Below are positions 35,001 through 46,550 of a stretch of 64,000 bases of DNA, one piece after another. The position numbers were made by a program, and so were the translations under genes. Source of the DNA: Earliella scabrosa (lineage: Eukaryota > Basidiomycota > Agaricomycetes > Polyporales > Polyporaceae); NCBI GenBank assembly GCA_022605405.1, contig JABYQQ010000003.1, positions 2,728,001-2,792,000 on the forward strand, in the 5' to 3' direction. Numbering within the stretch: the first letter of the stretch is position 1; each line of letters begins with the position of its first letter. The notes under the pieces were generated by a model. It searched no databases. It had not been told where the DNA came from and saw only the letters and a program-made list of their open reading frames with translations.

Positions 35001-35806
35001 GCGAACAACGTATGCGGGAAGCGAATGGCGGCTTTCCAGGTCCGTATGAGCGACCGTAAGGTACCACGGCCCCTCTCGTCTCCAACGATCTCGACTCCCC
35101 CACGCACAATTGCCTCTAGCTGCCGGGAATTGGTCGGCCCGCGATCCCTTGGTGCGCAGAACGTACACGGTAGCCATCCCCTTGAATGTCCTTCGTAGGT
35201 ACCTAAGCCGCGCATGTTATCTGAAATGACGCCGTATGTTCCGGAAGATCAAGCGATATCGTTCGGTGACAATGTTCTGCTGGTATTTGCGCTTCAATTT
35301 GCCTTCCTCAAGACACAGGTCTTGCGTCTGACGACGACAGAGGCGAGACATCATGAATGCTAAATGATATCCTACATTAACGTTCCGGCTTGTACCGGTG
35401 CGAATCTCTAGATAATCATGTTGGTACTACGTGCATGACCAATGAAAAGCCACCCTGTTCACGCACCCATGTCCCGCCCGGAGCCTTCTGTACCATCCCC
35501 TCTCCTCTGTTGCACTCTCTGTACTGTGGCCAACACCCGCCGGTTAGGCGCTCACCAATCATACTCACCTGCCTGTTTCGCCATTTGTAAGATAGTGCAA
35601 AGAGGCCGACGTGTAATACATTTCCTTGCGTGTCGAGCGCACATCCTGGTTCAAGATCTGACCAGATAAATACACGCTATCGTACATCCATATCCGTCCA
35701 CATTCCGTGGGATGGCCGGCACGGTCGCTCGACCGCAGTTCCCAAGGAAGCTAGGCGTGCAGCTAGCGGGATATCCTCGTATCCACACGTCTGCACTCCC
35801 TGCCAT
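32100..35806. other. 3.7-kb stretch without a recognised gene
   Basis: This holds the distal promoter of the GH31 gene and the 3' flank of the reductase gene. Around 34280-35200 the plus strand has several overlapping open frames in different phases (for example segments reading GVYYHRTNLINAHNLEFSRD and LGLHARHLSLLANNVCGK), which could be a decayed or intron-rich gene, but I could not join them into a model or a family. Nothing else is supported. Confidence 0.3.
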
Positions 35807-37136
35807 CTACAGGCGCGGCTTGATCATGTGCGTGACCGACTCGGGATCGAGCACCGACTGCGGGTACGGGAGCGGCAGCGAGCGGAGGTGCTCGCACCCG
35901 CCGTCCACGGCGAGGGTCTGCCCGGTGATGTAGCGCGCGGCAGGGCTGAACAAGAAAACGGTGGCGTTGGCAATCTCTTTGATGTCGCCCTCGCGCCCAG
36001 CGGGGATTGACGAGGCGTACTTGGCGCCGTCGGGGCCCTTCGAGCTCAAACGGTCCATGCCCTCCGTGCCGGCGATAGGACCAGGTGCGATCACGTTCGA
36101 CCGGACACCCTGATGACGCATTGCGGTCAATGAAATGCAACCGAACTCTGAATTTGGGTCGGTGTGGGTAGACGAGACTCACATGAGGCCCTTCTTCGAT
36201 GGCAAGAACCGCAGAGGCTGCATGGATTGTGTTAATAACCTAACCTCGTCCGTCGGATGTTCTCACTCACTCGCATCGACGGCGGCTTTAGCTGCGGAGA
36301 CGTGTACCTGATAGGGGGTAGCTAGAGAGGAAGCGAGAAGATCAGGTCGGGGTACAGGAGGTGGGTGCGGAAGCTAGGGGCAGAACACGTACCCCGGTAG
36401 TGCAAAGTCGCACTGACGTGAATGTACGACCCTTTGGAGGCGCGCAAGTGGGGAAGAGTGGCCTTGATGGTGTTGTATGTTCCGATCTGTTCTCACGAGC
36501 AGGTTCAGAAGGTCGTCTATGCCGAGAGACGGAGGTCAGGGAGACACGTACCGTGTCAATCTCAATGACCGTCCTAAAGCCGTTCTCGGACAGCTTGGAG
36601 ATCGGCGCGAGGAAATTCCCAGCAGCACCTGTGCGTCAGAGCATCATCTTCAGCTACGTCTGCATTGGCTGAGGCGTCGGCCGTAGAAGGCATACCACAA
36701 ATAACGAAGTCGATTCTCCCGAATTTCTCGACCGTCTTCGCGACGGCGTCCTGCAACTGCTTCGGGTTCCGCACATCGGCTTGTAGCGGCAGACACTCGC
36801 TCCCAGTAGCGGAAGCGAGTTCACTGGCAGCAGCCTGGAGACGATCGAGCCTGACAGGAAGAGCGTGCATGAGCTCTACGAGTGCCTACAATCCTCCGCA
36901 AACACCTACTTCCGACCGACAATGGCGGCTTTTGCACCATGTTTCATCTTGAAAACCCCGTAAGTGAGTAATACGCTGTCGATAACTCGATAGTTAGTGC
37001 ATACCACAGCTTCGGTCATGCCCTTGCAGATCCCGGACCCTCCGCCGGTGCAGAAAAGGACCTTGCCCTTGAAGATGTCGTTCTTGAACACGGCCGTGGA
37101 GTCCACCGGAGGAGGTTCAACATAGACCTTTGACAT
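35807..37136 (-). CDS. Peroxisomal 2,4-dienoyl-CoA reductase-like SDR, 294 aa, eight exons
   Basis: Exons 37136-37005, 36947-36910, 36850-36696, 36628-36552, 36486-36393, 36321-36271, 36217-36183 and 36109-35807 sum to 295 codons. The SDR cofactor loop is FCTGGGSGICKGM, followed by GAKAAIVGRK, LPLQADVRNP and FVICGAAGNFLAP. The region VHVSAAKAAVDA replaces the classical YxxxK, as in the Sps19/DECR2 branch, and SNVIAPGPIAGTEGMDRLS follows. Such enzymes use NADPH to reduce 2,4-dienoyl-CoA formed during beta-oxidation of unsaturated fatty acids. The C-terminus is KPRL, a non-standard but plausible peroxisomal PTS1-like end. No partner genes are adjacent. I am confident of the family and fairly confident of the subfamily. 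Confidence 0.88.
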
Positions 37137-40100
37137 TTTGATGAATTTGCTTCTTTTCTCGTTCCGGGCTGGGTGTAGGTCTGGTTCAAGTACAGAGTCG
37201 CGACCTGCGGAGACAGCACAACACGGACGCCCAACCGGGACGGTTTGCACCCGAAGCCGACCTGCTAGGAACCGCCAAGCATCATGCATCACCAAGCGCG
37301 CTCTGGTCTGGGCTGGTCTCGGAAACTGCCGATACCTCTCTTCCTCCCACTCCCACTCGGCAACACTCTTGCATTTGTGAGTTTCAATGGATAGTCAGCG
37401 TTGCAGCGTGGAGATCTATGAAAAGTCCGTGACTGAACGCTATGTCAGAAAAGCGGATGGTCCAACGCGGGGACGATTGCTGTGTATCTCATCAACACGA
37501 TGGACAACGCTGACCGCTGCACGTCGAACGCTCAGCATATCAGACATGGGAACGGCGCAGTCATGTACCCGAGGAGACGGGCGCAGCGGCGAGCAGTACC
37601 CGTGCACTCCTATTCCCAGAACGCTGCGAACGAGTGCGCAGCCGTTTCATACCATGCTTCGATCTACAGGCACGGAGGTTGAACAGGCTCGCTCCCAAAG
37701 CCCACAGTGGTTACAGTTGCAGCTGCTCTTATCAACTGTGGGGCTCCGCGAATGCGGGGTATCAGTTCAGCCAAGCTATAGAAATTCGATGTATGTTTCC
37801 ATCGCTTGTGTATCCTTGGGGTTGTTGATCCAGGTCGTGTGTTCTAGTGCGTCGGATGACGCTTCTTCAAGTGCACCTACCCGCGTCTCTGATTACGGAC
37901 ACTTGCCTGTTCCACAAGTGTTGAGTCTGTTGACACGAAATGACGTGCTGCGGACTGTGCTACGCAATGATGTCTGCTCCTCTGCGCAGCATGTAGCGTC
38001 TACATACCGGATATGATTTGTGGTTGGACGCCACGACACATGACACACCTGGCACATCGTTCCAGGAGCGGTTACCTTTGTTCTCTCTGAGACGCAGCCA
38101 GGTTCGCTTCAGCGCCTGAGCACGTCTTACCACTGTGAGAGTCTGGCACTGACGTTTTTGGCCTATTCCACCCTAGACAATGTCGATCGATGAGATTGTG
38201 GAATCGAAGTGTGGAAAGCATCAGGCTAGCTGACAGGACTGTCCCATGATCCCAGTGAGTATGAGAAACTGGTCGCGCGTCCGCCTCCTTATTGACGCGA
38301 TACCCTTGTTAACATTTAGACACAACCCGTCGGAAGGAGTCCTCAGCGTTCGCACGGCTGTATGAAACGTCCTTCCCAGAGGCCAATCATTACCCTAAGA
38401 ATTAGTTCCCATATTTCCAGTGTTCACGAAACCTGGCTTCGAAGCGTCTCTACTCGGACCGCAAATCAGAACGTCTGTCCACGGTGCCTCTACAGACCCT
38501 ACTTCCTGCACAACCCGGCAGCTCGACCCGACCCGCGATGCGCTCGTTTTACGTGCTTGCGTGCGTAGACGAGAAGAGGGCAGCCATGCAAAGTTCGAAC
38601 CGGTCCTTCTCCCCACAGCCGACCTAGACGTCCCACGCCTGGAGAAGCCTCCACTGTCCACTGAACGTGAGCGATCGGACGTTTTACCCGGCGTCTTCGA
38701 CTGCTCGCGCTCTCAGCTTTCCGAACTCCCTTCCAGCCTCCCAGCGGCCAAGCTCACAAGCGGCACATCCTCTTCCCTGAACTGATGCTGAAGCGAACGC
38801 CTCGAAGCAACCCTTTTCCCGTTCCCCGGTGCCTGTTCGGGGCCAAACCTCCGTCCTTAGCATATCCTTGCGCAATATTCTCCCTACCGCGGTCCGCCGG
38901 TAACTACCCATGGACGCTGAAAACTCACAATACACACTCGCACTTTTGGCCGACCGAATTCACACCTTGCTGAGTAGAGCGAAGTACAGGTAGTAGGGTA
39001 TAACACGTGGGGCAGAGAAGGTGAGTATTGACCGCCTTGCTAATGCACACGAACCTCCTGCCGCGCGCGGCGGGTACGATCGTTCCATACGGATTAGCCT
39101 TTCGCTTGGCCCTGTTGGCTGGGGCCAGCCAGATGCCTTCGTCGAACAGCTCCGAGACGATCACCCTGAGGCTGCCACACCACACCTGTGCACCCTGAAG
39201 AACTCGACCGGTCGCCCTGGGCGCGGTATGCGGCCAAAGATGCAAAACTCCGAGTCCGCGTACTAGACCGTGCGCCACATGTTCTCCATCCCTCGCCCCA
39301 CTCCCCAACGCCGAGCACGGTCCGTGCTGCCACCTCCGCGAAATTGCCTTCGACATCTCCGCGCTCAAGCGCGTTCCCCAACGCTCCCTCGACGCTGCGC
39401 GTCATATCGTAGCACATGGAAGACAGCACAGCGCAGACCCCATCCTGCTCGGAACGGAGCATTGTCGCTCGTACCTCCCTCCACCCGGGCCACACGCCGA
39501 GCACGTCCGTCCGCTCTACCCCACGTTCTCATCCTCGCCCTCCCACAACTCCCTCACCCAGAACAATCCCACGATCGCCTTCCTCGTCCTCCATGGGGAC
39601 CGTCCCAGACCAGAGCCGCGAGCGTGGCAGGCGAGCCGTACCAAACCGCTGGGCCTTGCGCTGCCGGACAAGGTGGGGCGCCTCCCGACAAGGTTTCCGC
39701 TCGGGCTTGATGGGTCGATCTTCGCGGGCCCCCCCCCCCCGCATGCGCATCCACGCCATCCACGTACGTCTCTCCGAGCTCCCCGCCCCCGAGCGCGGCC
39801 CCATTTGCCGAGATATTCCAGCCACATACCGCGATACAGCAGGACCCGCACCCGAGTCACTCCCGCCATCATCATAATCCGTCCGTGCGTCCGGATGTCA
39901 TCGTGCACCAGGACAGGCTATGCATGACTCAGACGGGACGCAAAACACGCGGCCCGCGCTCCCGCACACGCATCGGTCCTGACTAGTCCCAGCCCTCTGG
40001 CGGCTTACGCAGCGGGCGGGAAATGCGGATGCGGTTGCGGCTAGGGCCGCTGGGCAGTCGCATGCGCGGGCGGTCGGGCTCTGACGGCTCGGCTCGCGAG

Positions 40101-41272
40101 CGGAGGGTGTGCGCAGGCGTTGTCACTATGGTTTTGTCGACGTTGAGGATTTCTGGGTCGGGGGCTTGGACACCGGACGGACGCGTCGAACTCGAACGCG
40201 GACACTCGGACACTCGGACATTCGGACGGCGCTCCGACCGCTGCACCTCCTGCAGACCTCGAGCTCGCGTTCGATATCGAAATTCGAGGCGAGGCCCCTC
40301 GGTCCTCGGTCCTCAGGGTCGGAACATCGCGCTGGACAGAAGCGGGCAAGAGCGAGCGGGCGACGTACAAAGGCTGGCAGGAGCAAAGTGATACGACGGC
40401 ACGGTCGGTCGGGGGACGTGAAGGAGGAGCACGATCATACGGTATGTCGACGCTTCCGCCCGCACTGCCGCCGCAGGTTCGTGCTGGATGACGGGGATGC
40501 CGTACAGCAGCGAAGCGGCAGACGCGAGGAGGGGCATGCACTTATGGTGGTGTCGCTCCTTGTATTTGTGTATTACTATTTGGCGGAGCGGCGAGGCTTC
40601 TAGCTTCGAGCTGCGAGCTGCGAGCATCGAGCGCGGTATACACATGGCTTTGACTGAGTACATACTGGCGCGATGGGCATGGGCATGGGTTGTGAGGGAC
40701 GTGTAGACGCAATGATACAGATTGGAGACGGAGTACTGAGTGTGGAGATGCTGATAAGGATGAGATATGAGACAGGGCGGGTCCGTTTAGTGTTATACGG
40801 TAGAGCAAAAGCGAGAGCCAGAGCAATAAAGATCACGACATCCAGAGGGGCAAATATAAAGACGACGAGGAGGGGACGATAATGACATGCTGCATGCGCA
40901 GTGTGCAACCCGAGACCAGTGCGAGAGAGAGAGAAAGAGAGACGCACAAACGGCGGACCGACTAGTCGATCCATCAATCTGCGCGAGCGAGAGGGGTGTG
41001 TAGCATTCCAAGCGCGGAGCGACCTGGAAAGCTGAGACGGAGGTCCGTGCGCGCGCGGCCGCGCCAAAACAACCACCCACCATCAGCGCCATCATGGCGG
41101 AGAGGGAGCGGCGACAGTGCACGGCTCTATGCCTATGCTGTATGGGGATACGGATCGGCACAGGGAGTCAAGCCTAGTCAGGGACTGACGGTACCCTGTC
41201 ACCCACATGGCCGCGCACGGGTGACGGCATCCTCCATGCGCTCCCATATGCTGGCGCGTCTCCGCCCGCCCG
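37137..41272. other. 4.1-kb stretch with no firm gene
   Basis: A plus-strand frame at 37387-38016 (209 aa) has no domain and may be chance. From about 39190 to 39870 the plus strand carries protein-like segments that jump between frames (KLRVRVLDRAPH, then LREIAFDISALKRVPQRSL, then PTIAFLVLHGD), which may be a decayed gene. A run of about 12 C residues lies near 39729-39740. The right part (39900-41270) is GC-rich and would hold the 3' UTR of the HMG-box gene. No RNA gene seen. Confidence 0.3.
40201..40228. repeat. Short tandem repeat, about 8-bp unit
   Basis: Units of ACACTCGG repeated about three times (the last one changed to ACATTCGG) followed by a partial unit. It lies in the GC-rich region downstream of the HMG-box gene. 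Confidence 0.7.
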
Positions 41273-42961
41273 TCACCGACCGCCGAAGCGATCGTCCCAG
41301 TAGCCCAGCGGCGCAGCAGAGTGCGCGCTCGACGCCGACGCCGAGCGCGAGCCGCTCTCGGGCGAGCCGTGCAGCGAGTACGGCGAGATCGCGTGCAGGC
41401 CCGCTACGCCGCGCTGGGAGGCCCCGGAGCGCCCGTACTGCTGCTGCTGCTGTTGCTGGTGCTGCGACCACCCGGCGGGGGACGTCCCATACTGCGTCCC
41501 GTACGCCGCTTCCTGGCTCGAGCGCCGCACCGCTGCGGCGGACGGAAAGTAGTCGTGCGCGTGCGGTGCCGTGGTGCCGGGCGAGGCGAGGTCCATGGGC
41601 TTGGACGACGGCGGGGACTCGTTCGGGAAAAACGCCGAGTTGAGCGTCGGGAACGCGTTCGCGCCCGCGCCGTAGTGCTGCGAGGTGCTCGCGCTCGAGC
41701 TGCTTGAGGACGTCGCGCTCGACCACGGGCGCGCGGGCAGCGACGGCGAGTACGCCTCCGCCTTGCCCGCGACGGACGGCACCGCGCGCTGGCGGGTGAC
41801 GTTCGTGTCGAGCGCGGGGAGGACGGGCCAGCTGGTGCGCGCGGGGTCTGCGCGGCCGCCGCTGCCGCCTGCTGTCCTGCTCGCGCTTGGCTCCCAGCCG
41901 GCGAGCGCGCCGTGTGTCGTCGGGTAGAGGTGTGACGGATGGTGGGCGGGGTTTTGGTAGAGCGAGTGCTGCGAGTGATAGCCCTGGGCGAGCGATCCGA
42001 CGCCATCAAGAGACGAGGTGCGGATGGGGCCGATGGAGCCCGCGCTGCTGAGGGAGGGGTCGGAGTGGAGGTGCGGGAGGCGAGACGGGTGCGCGGGATG
42101 GAAGTCGGACGAGTACGGATATGTGCACGATGCGGCGGGATTGGAGGCGGGCGGGGCCGAGTCGTGGGGGTGGTACATGGGCGGGGACGGGTTGAGCGGA
42201 TGTGGGCGGGTGTACTGGACGTCCTGGGGGACCATGAGGGCGTCGTCGCCGTCGATCGGGGAAGGGTCGTCGTAGGCGGGATCATCGGGATCGCCCAAGT
42301 GGGCGTCGGCGGGATCGTCGTGATTCGCCTCCGTCTTGCGCTTCTTGCGCGAGTTGTTCGGTCGTCTGCGGTAAACGTAGTCGGGGTACTTGGAATTGAA
42401 GTTGTCCTTGAGCTTCTTGGCCTGGTCGAGGTAGAACTTCTTCTCGGACTGGGGTGGGGGCGAGCGCGTGAGCGTGAGTGTGCGTGCGTGCGCGCGAGGA
42501 GAAGCAGGCGGACGGGGAGAGGTACGGACCATTTCCATCGAGTTCCATTCCTTGCTGAGTATCTTGCTCACGTCGCCGGTGCGCATCATCTGGTTCGCGG
42601 CAGAAATCTGCGGACGGCGTTTTCGCGCAAAGATCATGAACGCGTTCATCGGCCGCTTGGGCGTGCCGTCCGCGTTGAGGGTCTGGGAGGTGAGCGCATG
42701 GTACGGATCGTCTGGGGTGATGCGGGCGGGTGAGCGGGGGGCGGGCGAGGGCGAGGGTGAGCGGGGCTCGCGCGGCGCACCTGAGGCGGGGAGGTCATCA
42801 GCGTTGTTGTCAGGATAGTTGTTGAAGGCGGAGGACGAGTCTGAGCCGGAGGGCGAGGGATCCCGATCATGTCGCGGGAGGTCAGCTCTGGCCGGATCGT
42901 GTGTGGTGGGCTCGGCATTTCCCGAGGGGGGATACGGGGCAGAGGAGTGGTAGCGACTCAT
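41273..42961 (-). CDS. HMG-box transcription factor, 535 aa
   Basis: Exon 1 is 42961-42530 and exon 2 is 42448-41273. The 81-base intron between them (GTCCGT donor, CCCCAG acceptor) contains no stop and keeps the frame, so an unspliced form would add 27 residues inside the domain. Splicing is chosen because it restores a continuous HMG box: PKRPMNAFMIFARKRRPQIS, then ILSKEWNSMEM joined to SEKKFYLDQAKKL, then KYPDYVYRRRPNNSRKKRK. This is the sequence-specific (Sox/MATA-like) HMG class that binds and bends AT-rich DNA in the nucleus. The long C-terminal region is Ser/Pro/Ala-rich with a Gln run (HQQQQQQQQYG), likely regulatory. Related fungal factors control mating and fruiting development, but the specific role here is unknown. 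Confidence 0.92.
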   Translation of the reverse strand: MSRYHSSAPYPPSGNAEPTTHDPARADLPRHDRDPSPSGSDSSSAFNNYPDNNADDLPASGAPREPRSPSPSPAPRSPARITPDDPYHALTSQTLNADGTPKRPMNAFMIFARKRRPQISAANQMMRTGDVSKILSKEWNSMEMVRTSPRPPASPRAHARTLTLTRSPPPQSEKKFYLDQAKKLKDNFNSKYPDYVYRRRPNNSRKKRKTEANHDDPADAHLGDPDDPAYDDPSPIDGDDALMVPQDVQYTRPHPLNPSPPMYHPHDSAPPASNPAASCTYPYSSDFHPAHPSRLPHLHSDPSLSSAGSIGPIRTSSLDGVGSLAQGYHSQHSLYQNPAHHPSHLYPTTHGALAGWEPSASRTAGGSGGRADPARTSWPVLPALDTNVTRQRAVPSVAGKAEAYSPSLPARPWSSATSSSSSSASTSQHYGAGANAFPTLNSAFFPNESPPSSKPMDLASPGTTAPHAHDYFPSAAAVRRSSQEAAYGTQYGTSPAGWSQHQQQQQQQYGRSGASQRGVAGLHAISPYSLHGSPESGSRSASASSAHSAAPLGYWDDRFGGR

Positions 42962-43284
42962 GTTCGCGGGGGACGGGGGGTGGACGACCGCCAGGATGAC
43001 GAGTGTATAGACGAACGGACAGTGGGAGCTCAGCCCTTGGCAGACGGCGGCGAGGAGGATATAGGCGAGGGGAAGAAGCCGGGGAGGACAGGGCAGTGGA
43101 GATTAGACGCGCTGATGAGGCCCTAATAGCTCGCTCGAGAACAAGGAGGGAGGGCGAGTGGGAGCACGGCTGGCGTTATAGGTGGGTCCGGGGCTGGGGG
43201 CTCGCGAGGATATGGCAGGAAGTCGATATCGTAAAACCCGGCCTTCTCTCGCCCATCCCGAGAAGAGAGGCGACGCGCACGCGC

Positions 43285-43326
43285 GGATTCGGACTCGGAC
43301 GCGGACGCGGACACGGACACGGACGC
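43285..43326. repeat. Hexanucleotide tandem repeat (CGGANN)x7
   Basis: Seven consecutive units CGGATT, CGGACT, CGGACG, CGGACG, CGGACA, CGGACA, CGGACG, some 320-360 bases upstream of the HMG-box start codon. Confidence 0.85.
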
Positions 43327-46300
43327 GTCGACGGTCACGACCAACCCTTGATCATGAAACGCACGGCCGGCGGAGAGTGCGAGTGCGCATCGAAATGGGC
43401 GGCACAAGGCACGCTCGTCCCCTTAGCGGCCCTCGAGCCGGCCTCTCCCCCGCGAGCACGCCGCGAGCAGCCACCCGCGCGCGACCGCCAGCCAGAATCC
43501 GGCCGTTTTTCCCTTTCCACAAGCCCGGGTCTGCCTCGCAAGTTTGCCTTTTTAGATTCGTCCAGACAGCCGGTCTCTGCTTTCGGCTAGCTTTGATTTC
43601 TCTGTCACGAACACTCCCCTTCTCCCGTCACGGCGCCCACACCGCTCGGTCCCATGATGTCCTTTTTCCCCAGACGCACTCGCTCGTCGTCTTTCTCAGC
43701 AGCTCTCCCAGCGGCCTCTTTGTCCACGATGATGGCGAGCGGCGCAACTGCGCATCAGCTGCACGACAATCGCACAGGGCGCACAGGCCAGGGCGCTGCG
43801 TCGAGTCCGATGTGGACGCAGCCGGCAATCTGTGTGATGACACACGCTGGCGCGAGTGAGATCCAGGCTGACGCTGTGCACCTCCCAAAGGAGAGCCTCC
43901 TCTTCGCCGGTGTGACTCTCAGAGGTTCTGTCGTGATCGCGCGAGCGCGAGCTGCTTGGCCGTCGGCGTCGTTTCACAGCCTGGCGATCCGGGAGGGCCG
44001 CCCGTGTCGACGTGTGCGCTGGCCGAGGACAAGGGCCGCGCCGGTGGAGGAGAGCTAACCCCAAGGCGTGCCGTGGGAAGCGCCGTCGTGGGCGGAGAAG
44101 GAGAAGGAGGCAAAGGAGGCAACTCGCGGCAGCAGTCGCAGCGAGGCGCTTCGACGCGACGCACGGAGCTCGAGGCGGTCCAATCCGCTGATGGGTGGAC
44201 GAGCTCAGCTCGGACTCTCAGAGGGCGCTCGGGCGCCAGCGCAGAGATTGGCAGGAAGATCTGGTGAATGGGCACACAGCAGCAGCAGTACAGTAGTTTA
44301 TCGGAAGAATAGCACGCACCATTCAGTCCCGCTGCATTCATTCATTTCGCCCGCGCGCGAGAGAGATCGCTGGGAGAAGCTTCCCGCCCCCGGCCTCGCG
44401 TTCAGATTTGGGCTGGGATGCTCCGCCGCGGGCGAGCCGCAAGGCCGCTCGCCCGGTTTTCGCACCGTCCAGGACCAAGGCCATCGCGGAAAAGAGCAGG
44501 AAGCAGCGGCCTCCATACGGTCGGGGTTCGCCGTCTTGTGATCCTGGATTCGAACTTCTCGATGATACCGAGCTCCTGCCGAATGCCGTCCAGACTCTGA
44601 CCAGCCCGGGACATGCGCGTGCTGCGACTGCGACTTTGTCCCAAATCTTGTCTCCGCACCGCTCGCAGCTTGTCGTCCGCGCTCGTCGTCTCGCGCTGGG
44701 TTCGGTTCCTCGCCTCGGTGATGGCCCGATCTCGCGTTACGATACGCAACACGACTGCGCACTGCGTTCAGCCGTGGACACGCGCCCACGGACGAGTCGC
44801 CCGTGGACCGAGGTGGCGGGTCCCTGCCGTCGGGTTGCCACGTGTGGGCGGTGATGGAGCAACAACCTCCCGGCCCTCGACCGGTCGTCCATCCGACTCC
44901 ATCGTAGTACGCTACATGGGATGGCGCCCGCCGCTCGTCCGCCATGCAAAACACGAACTTGCTTGATGCCACCGACACCGCACGCTCACAACGATCATGT
45001 ACAGCTTCGCCTTCTCTCCGCAGCCGCGCCCGCTCTGAGACACCCGCGCGCGCACACAGTCGATCGCGCCGTTCCAGCCCCCGCCCTCGACCTCCGGTTA
45101 CCCAGACTGACAACGTATGCTTGATGCAGATGTGCGAACGCGCCCTTCTGAGTCTCCATCTACGGTTCAAGTTGCGGCCGTCGTCGCGTGCGCGTGCGCC
45201 TCATCATCACCACACCTCGCCGCCCATCCCAAACGCGGTCCCCGGTGACCACTGCTTCTGAACGCCTCCGATTTCCATCGATGCTGGCGCATCCTCAGCA
45301 CACCAAGGCGGGCATCGATAACCGCGCTCCCATCCCGGTAGCGCCGCGACTGGCGCGCTCTTGTCCCGTCCGACACGCTCGACTCCTTCTCCTTCTCGTA
45401 CTCCTTCTCCGCAGCACCGCACGCCGCCCCGAGGCAGGCCTGAGCGCGTAGCGCAGCACGAAGCACGCCGCCCGCGCCCGCAGCTGCGCCAGGAACAGGC
45501 TGGCGACCGCCCCGTGCGTCTCGACGAGGTCGACGGATGTGGTGTACGTCATCCTTGCTTCGTCCAGAGCGAAGATCCCACTGTGTGTCCGCGCAGCGCC
45601 CTGCGTCGATCGCCGTGCAGCGCCCCGGATTCGAGCAGCCAGCCCACCGCCCCAGGCGAGCGGCGGTCAGCCTCGTCGACCGTGCCCCCCACCGCGTTGT
45701 TCGCGGGCCACCATCGAGATCATCGTTCGCGGGCACACCCGCTCCAGCCTTGCAGGTTCTTCGGCCAGCGCACATCGACCGCATTCGCAGCAGCCTCCCG
45801 TCCCGCTCTTCCCGCCAGCAACCGTGACGGCAAGGCCCATCTGAGGCTTGGCAGAAGCACGCGTCCTAGCTCTTCTTTCCGCCGAGGTTCGACAAACGAT
45901 AGTCCGTCCGCCCACGACCGTCCTGCCTACCCCCGCACCCCGCTCGCCTCGCCCCGCACCGACGTCCGAGCGTCGGACGGGAAGCTGGGGCGACGGCGTG
46001 CGCCCCGTTCCCGTCCTCGTCCTCGAGCACATGGCCCGCGGCGGGCCCTCGGGCCCCCCGGGCGGACGCGTCGGCAGCTGAGAACGGCTCTCGCCACATG
46101 TGACCACTTTCGCCTTCGCCTCCACCCGACCCGTCATGCGAGGCCCGTTTCGCCATCCTGGGCGACGCAGGCGGCCTGGTCGGCGAGAAGGCCCTCGTGC
46201 TCGTGCCCGGACACGGGCAGCCACCAGTCATGCGCCCCCGCGGGTTCCCTCCGCACCACAGGGAAGCTGCAGAGCCGTGGCTCGCCCGGCCGCGTCGCGT

Positions 46301-46523
46301 GACGGGGGAGAGGGGGTCTGTTCGCGAAACTGATGTCATTGAGGACGGCTGGGTGCTGAGAAAATCGCTGGCTGGAGAGAGCCTGCTGGCGCGACCGCCG
46401 GCCTGCTTCTCGGTGCAGGGGGCCAGTCAGCATGGGTCACGTCGATCGGCGCTCAGCACTTGCTTACCTGGGGCTTTGCTCCACGAGCAGCGAGGCGGGT
46501 GGCCACGACCCGAGAGCTTAAGG

Positions 46524-46550
46524 CACTCAGGTGCTCAGGTGCTCAGGTGG
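46524..46550. repeat. Short tandem repeat (CAGGTGCT)x3
   Basis: About three copies of an 8-base unit in a GC-rich intergenic stretch. Confidence 0.6.

Noticed and set aside
37387..38016. 209-aa plus-strand frame as a gene
   Set aside because: No domain, no intron and only Ser/Thr-rich composition; length is within what chance could give in 64 kb.
44298..45170. 290-aa minus-strand frame and other long frames in 43-48 kb
   Set aside because: GC-rich DNA gives long mirrored frames on both strands; the translations are Arg/Gly/Pro-rich with no domain and no splice pattern.
45361..46302. 313-aa plus-strand frame
   Set aside because: Arg-rich, overlaps equally long frames in other phases, no family resemblance.
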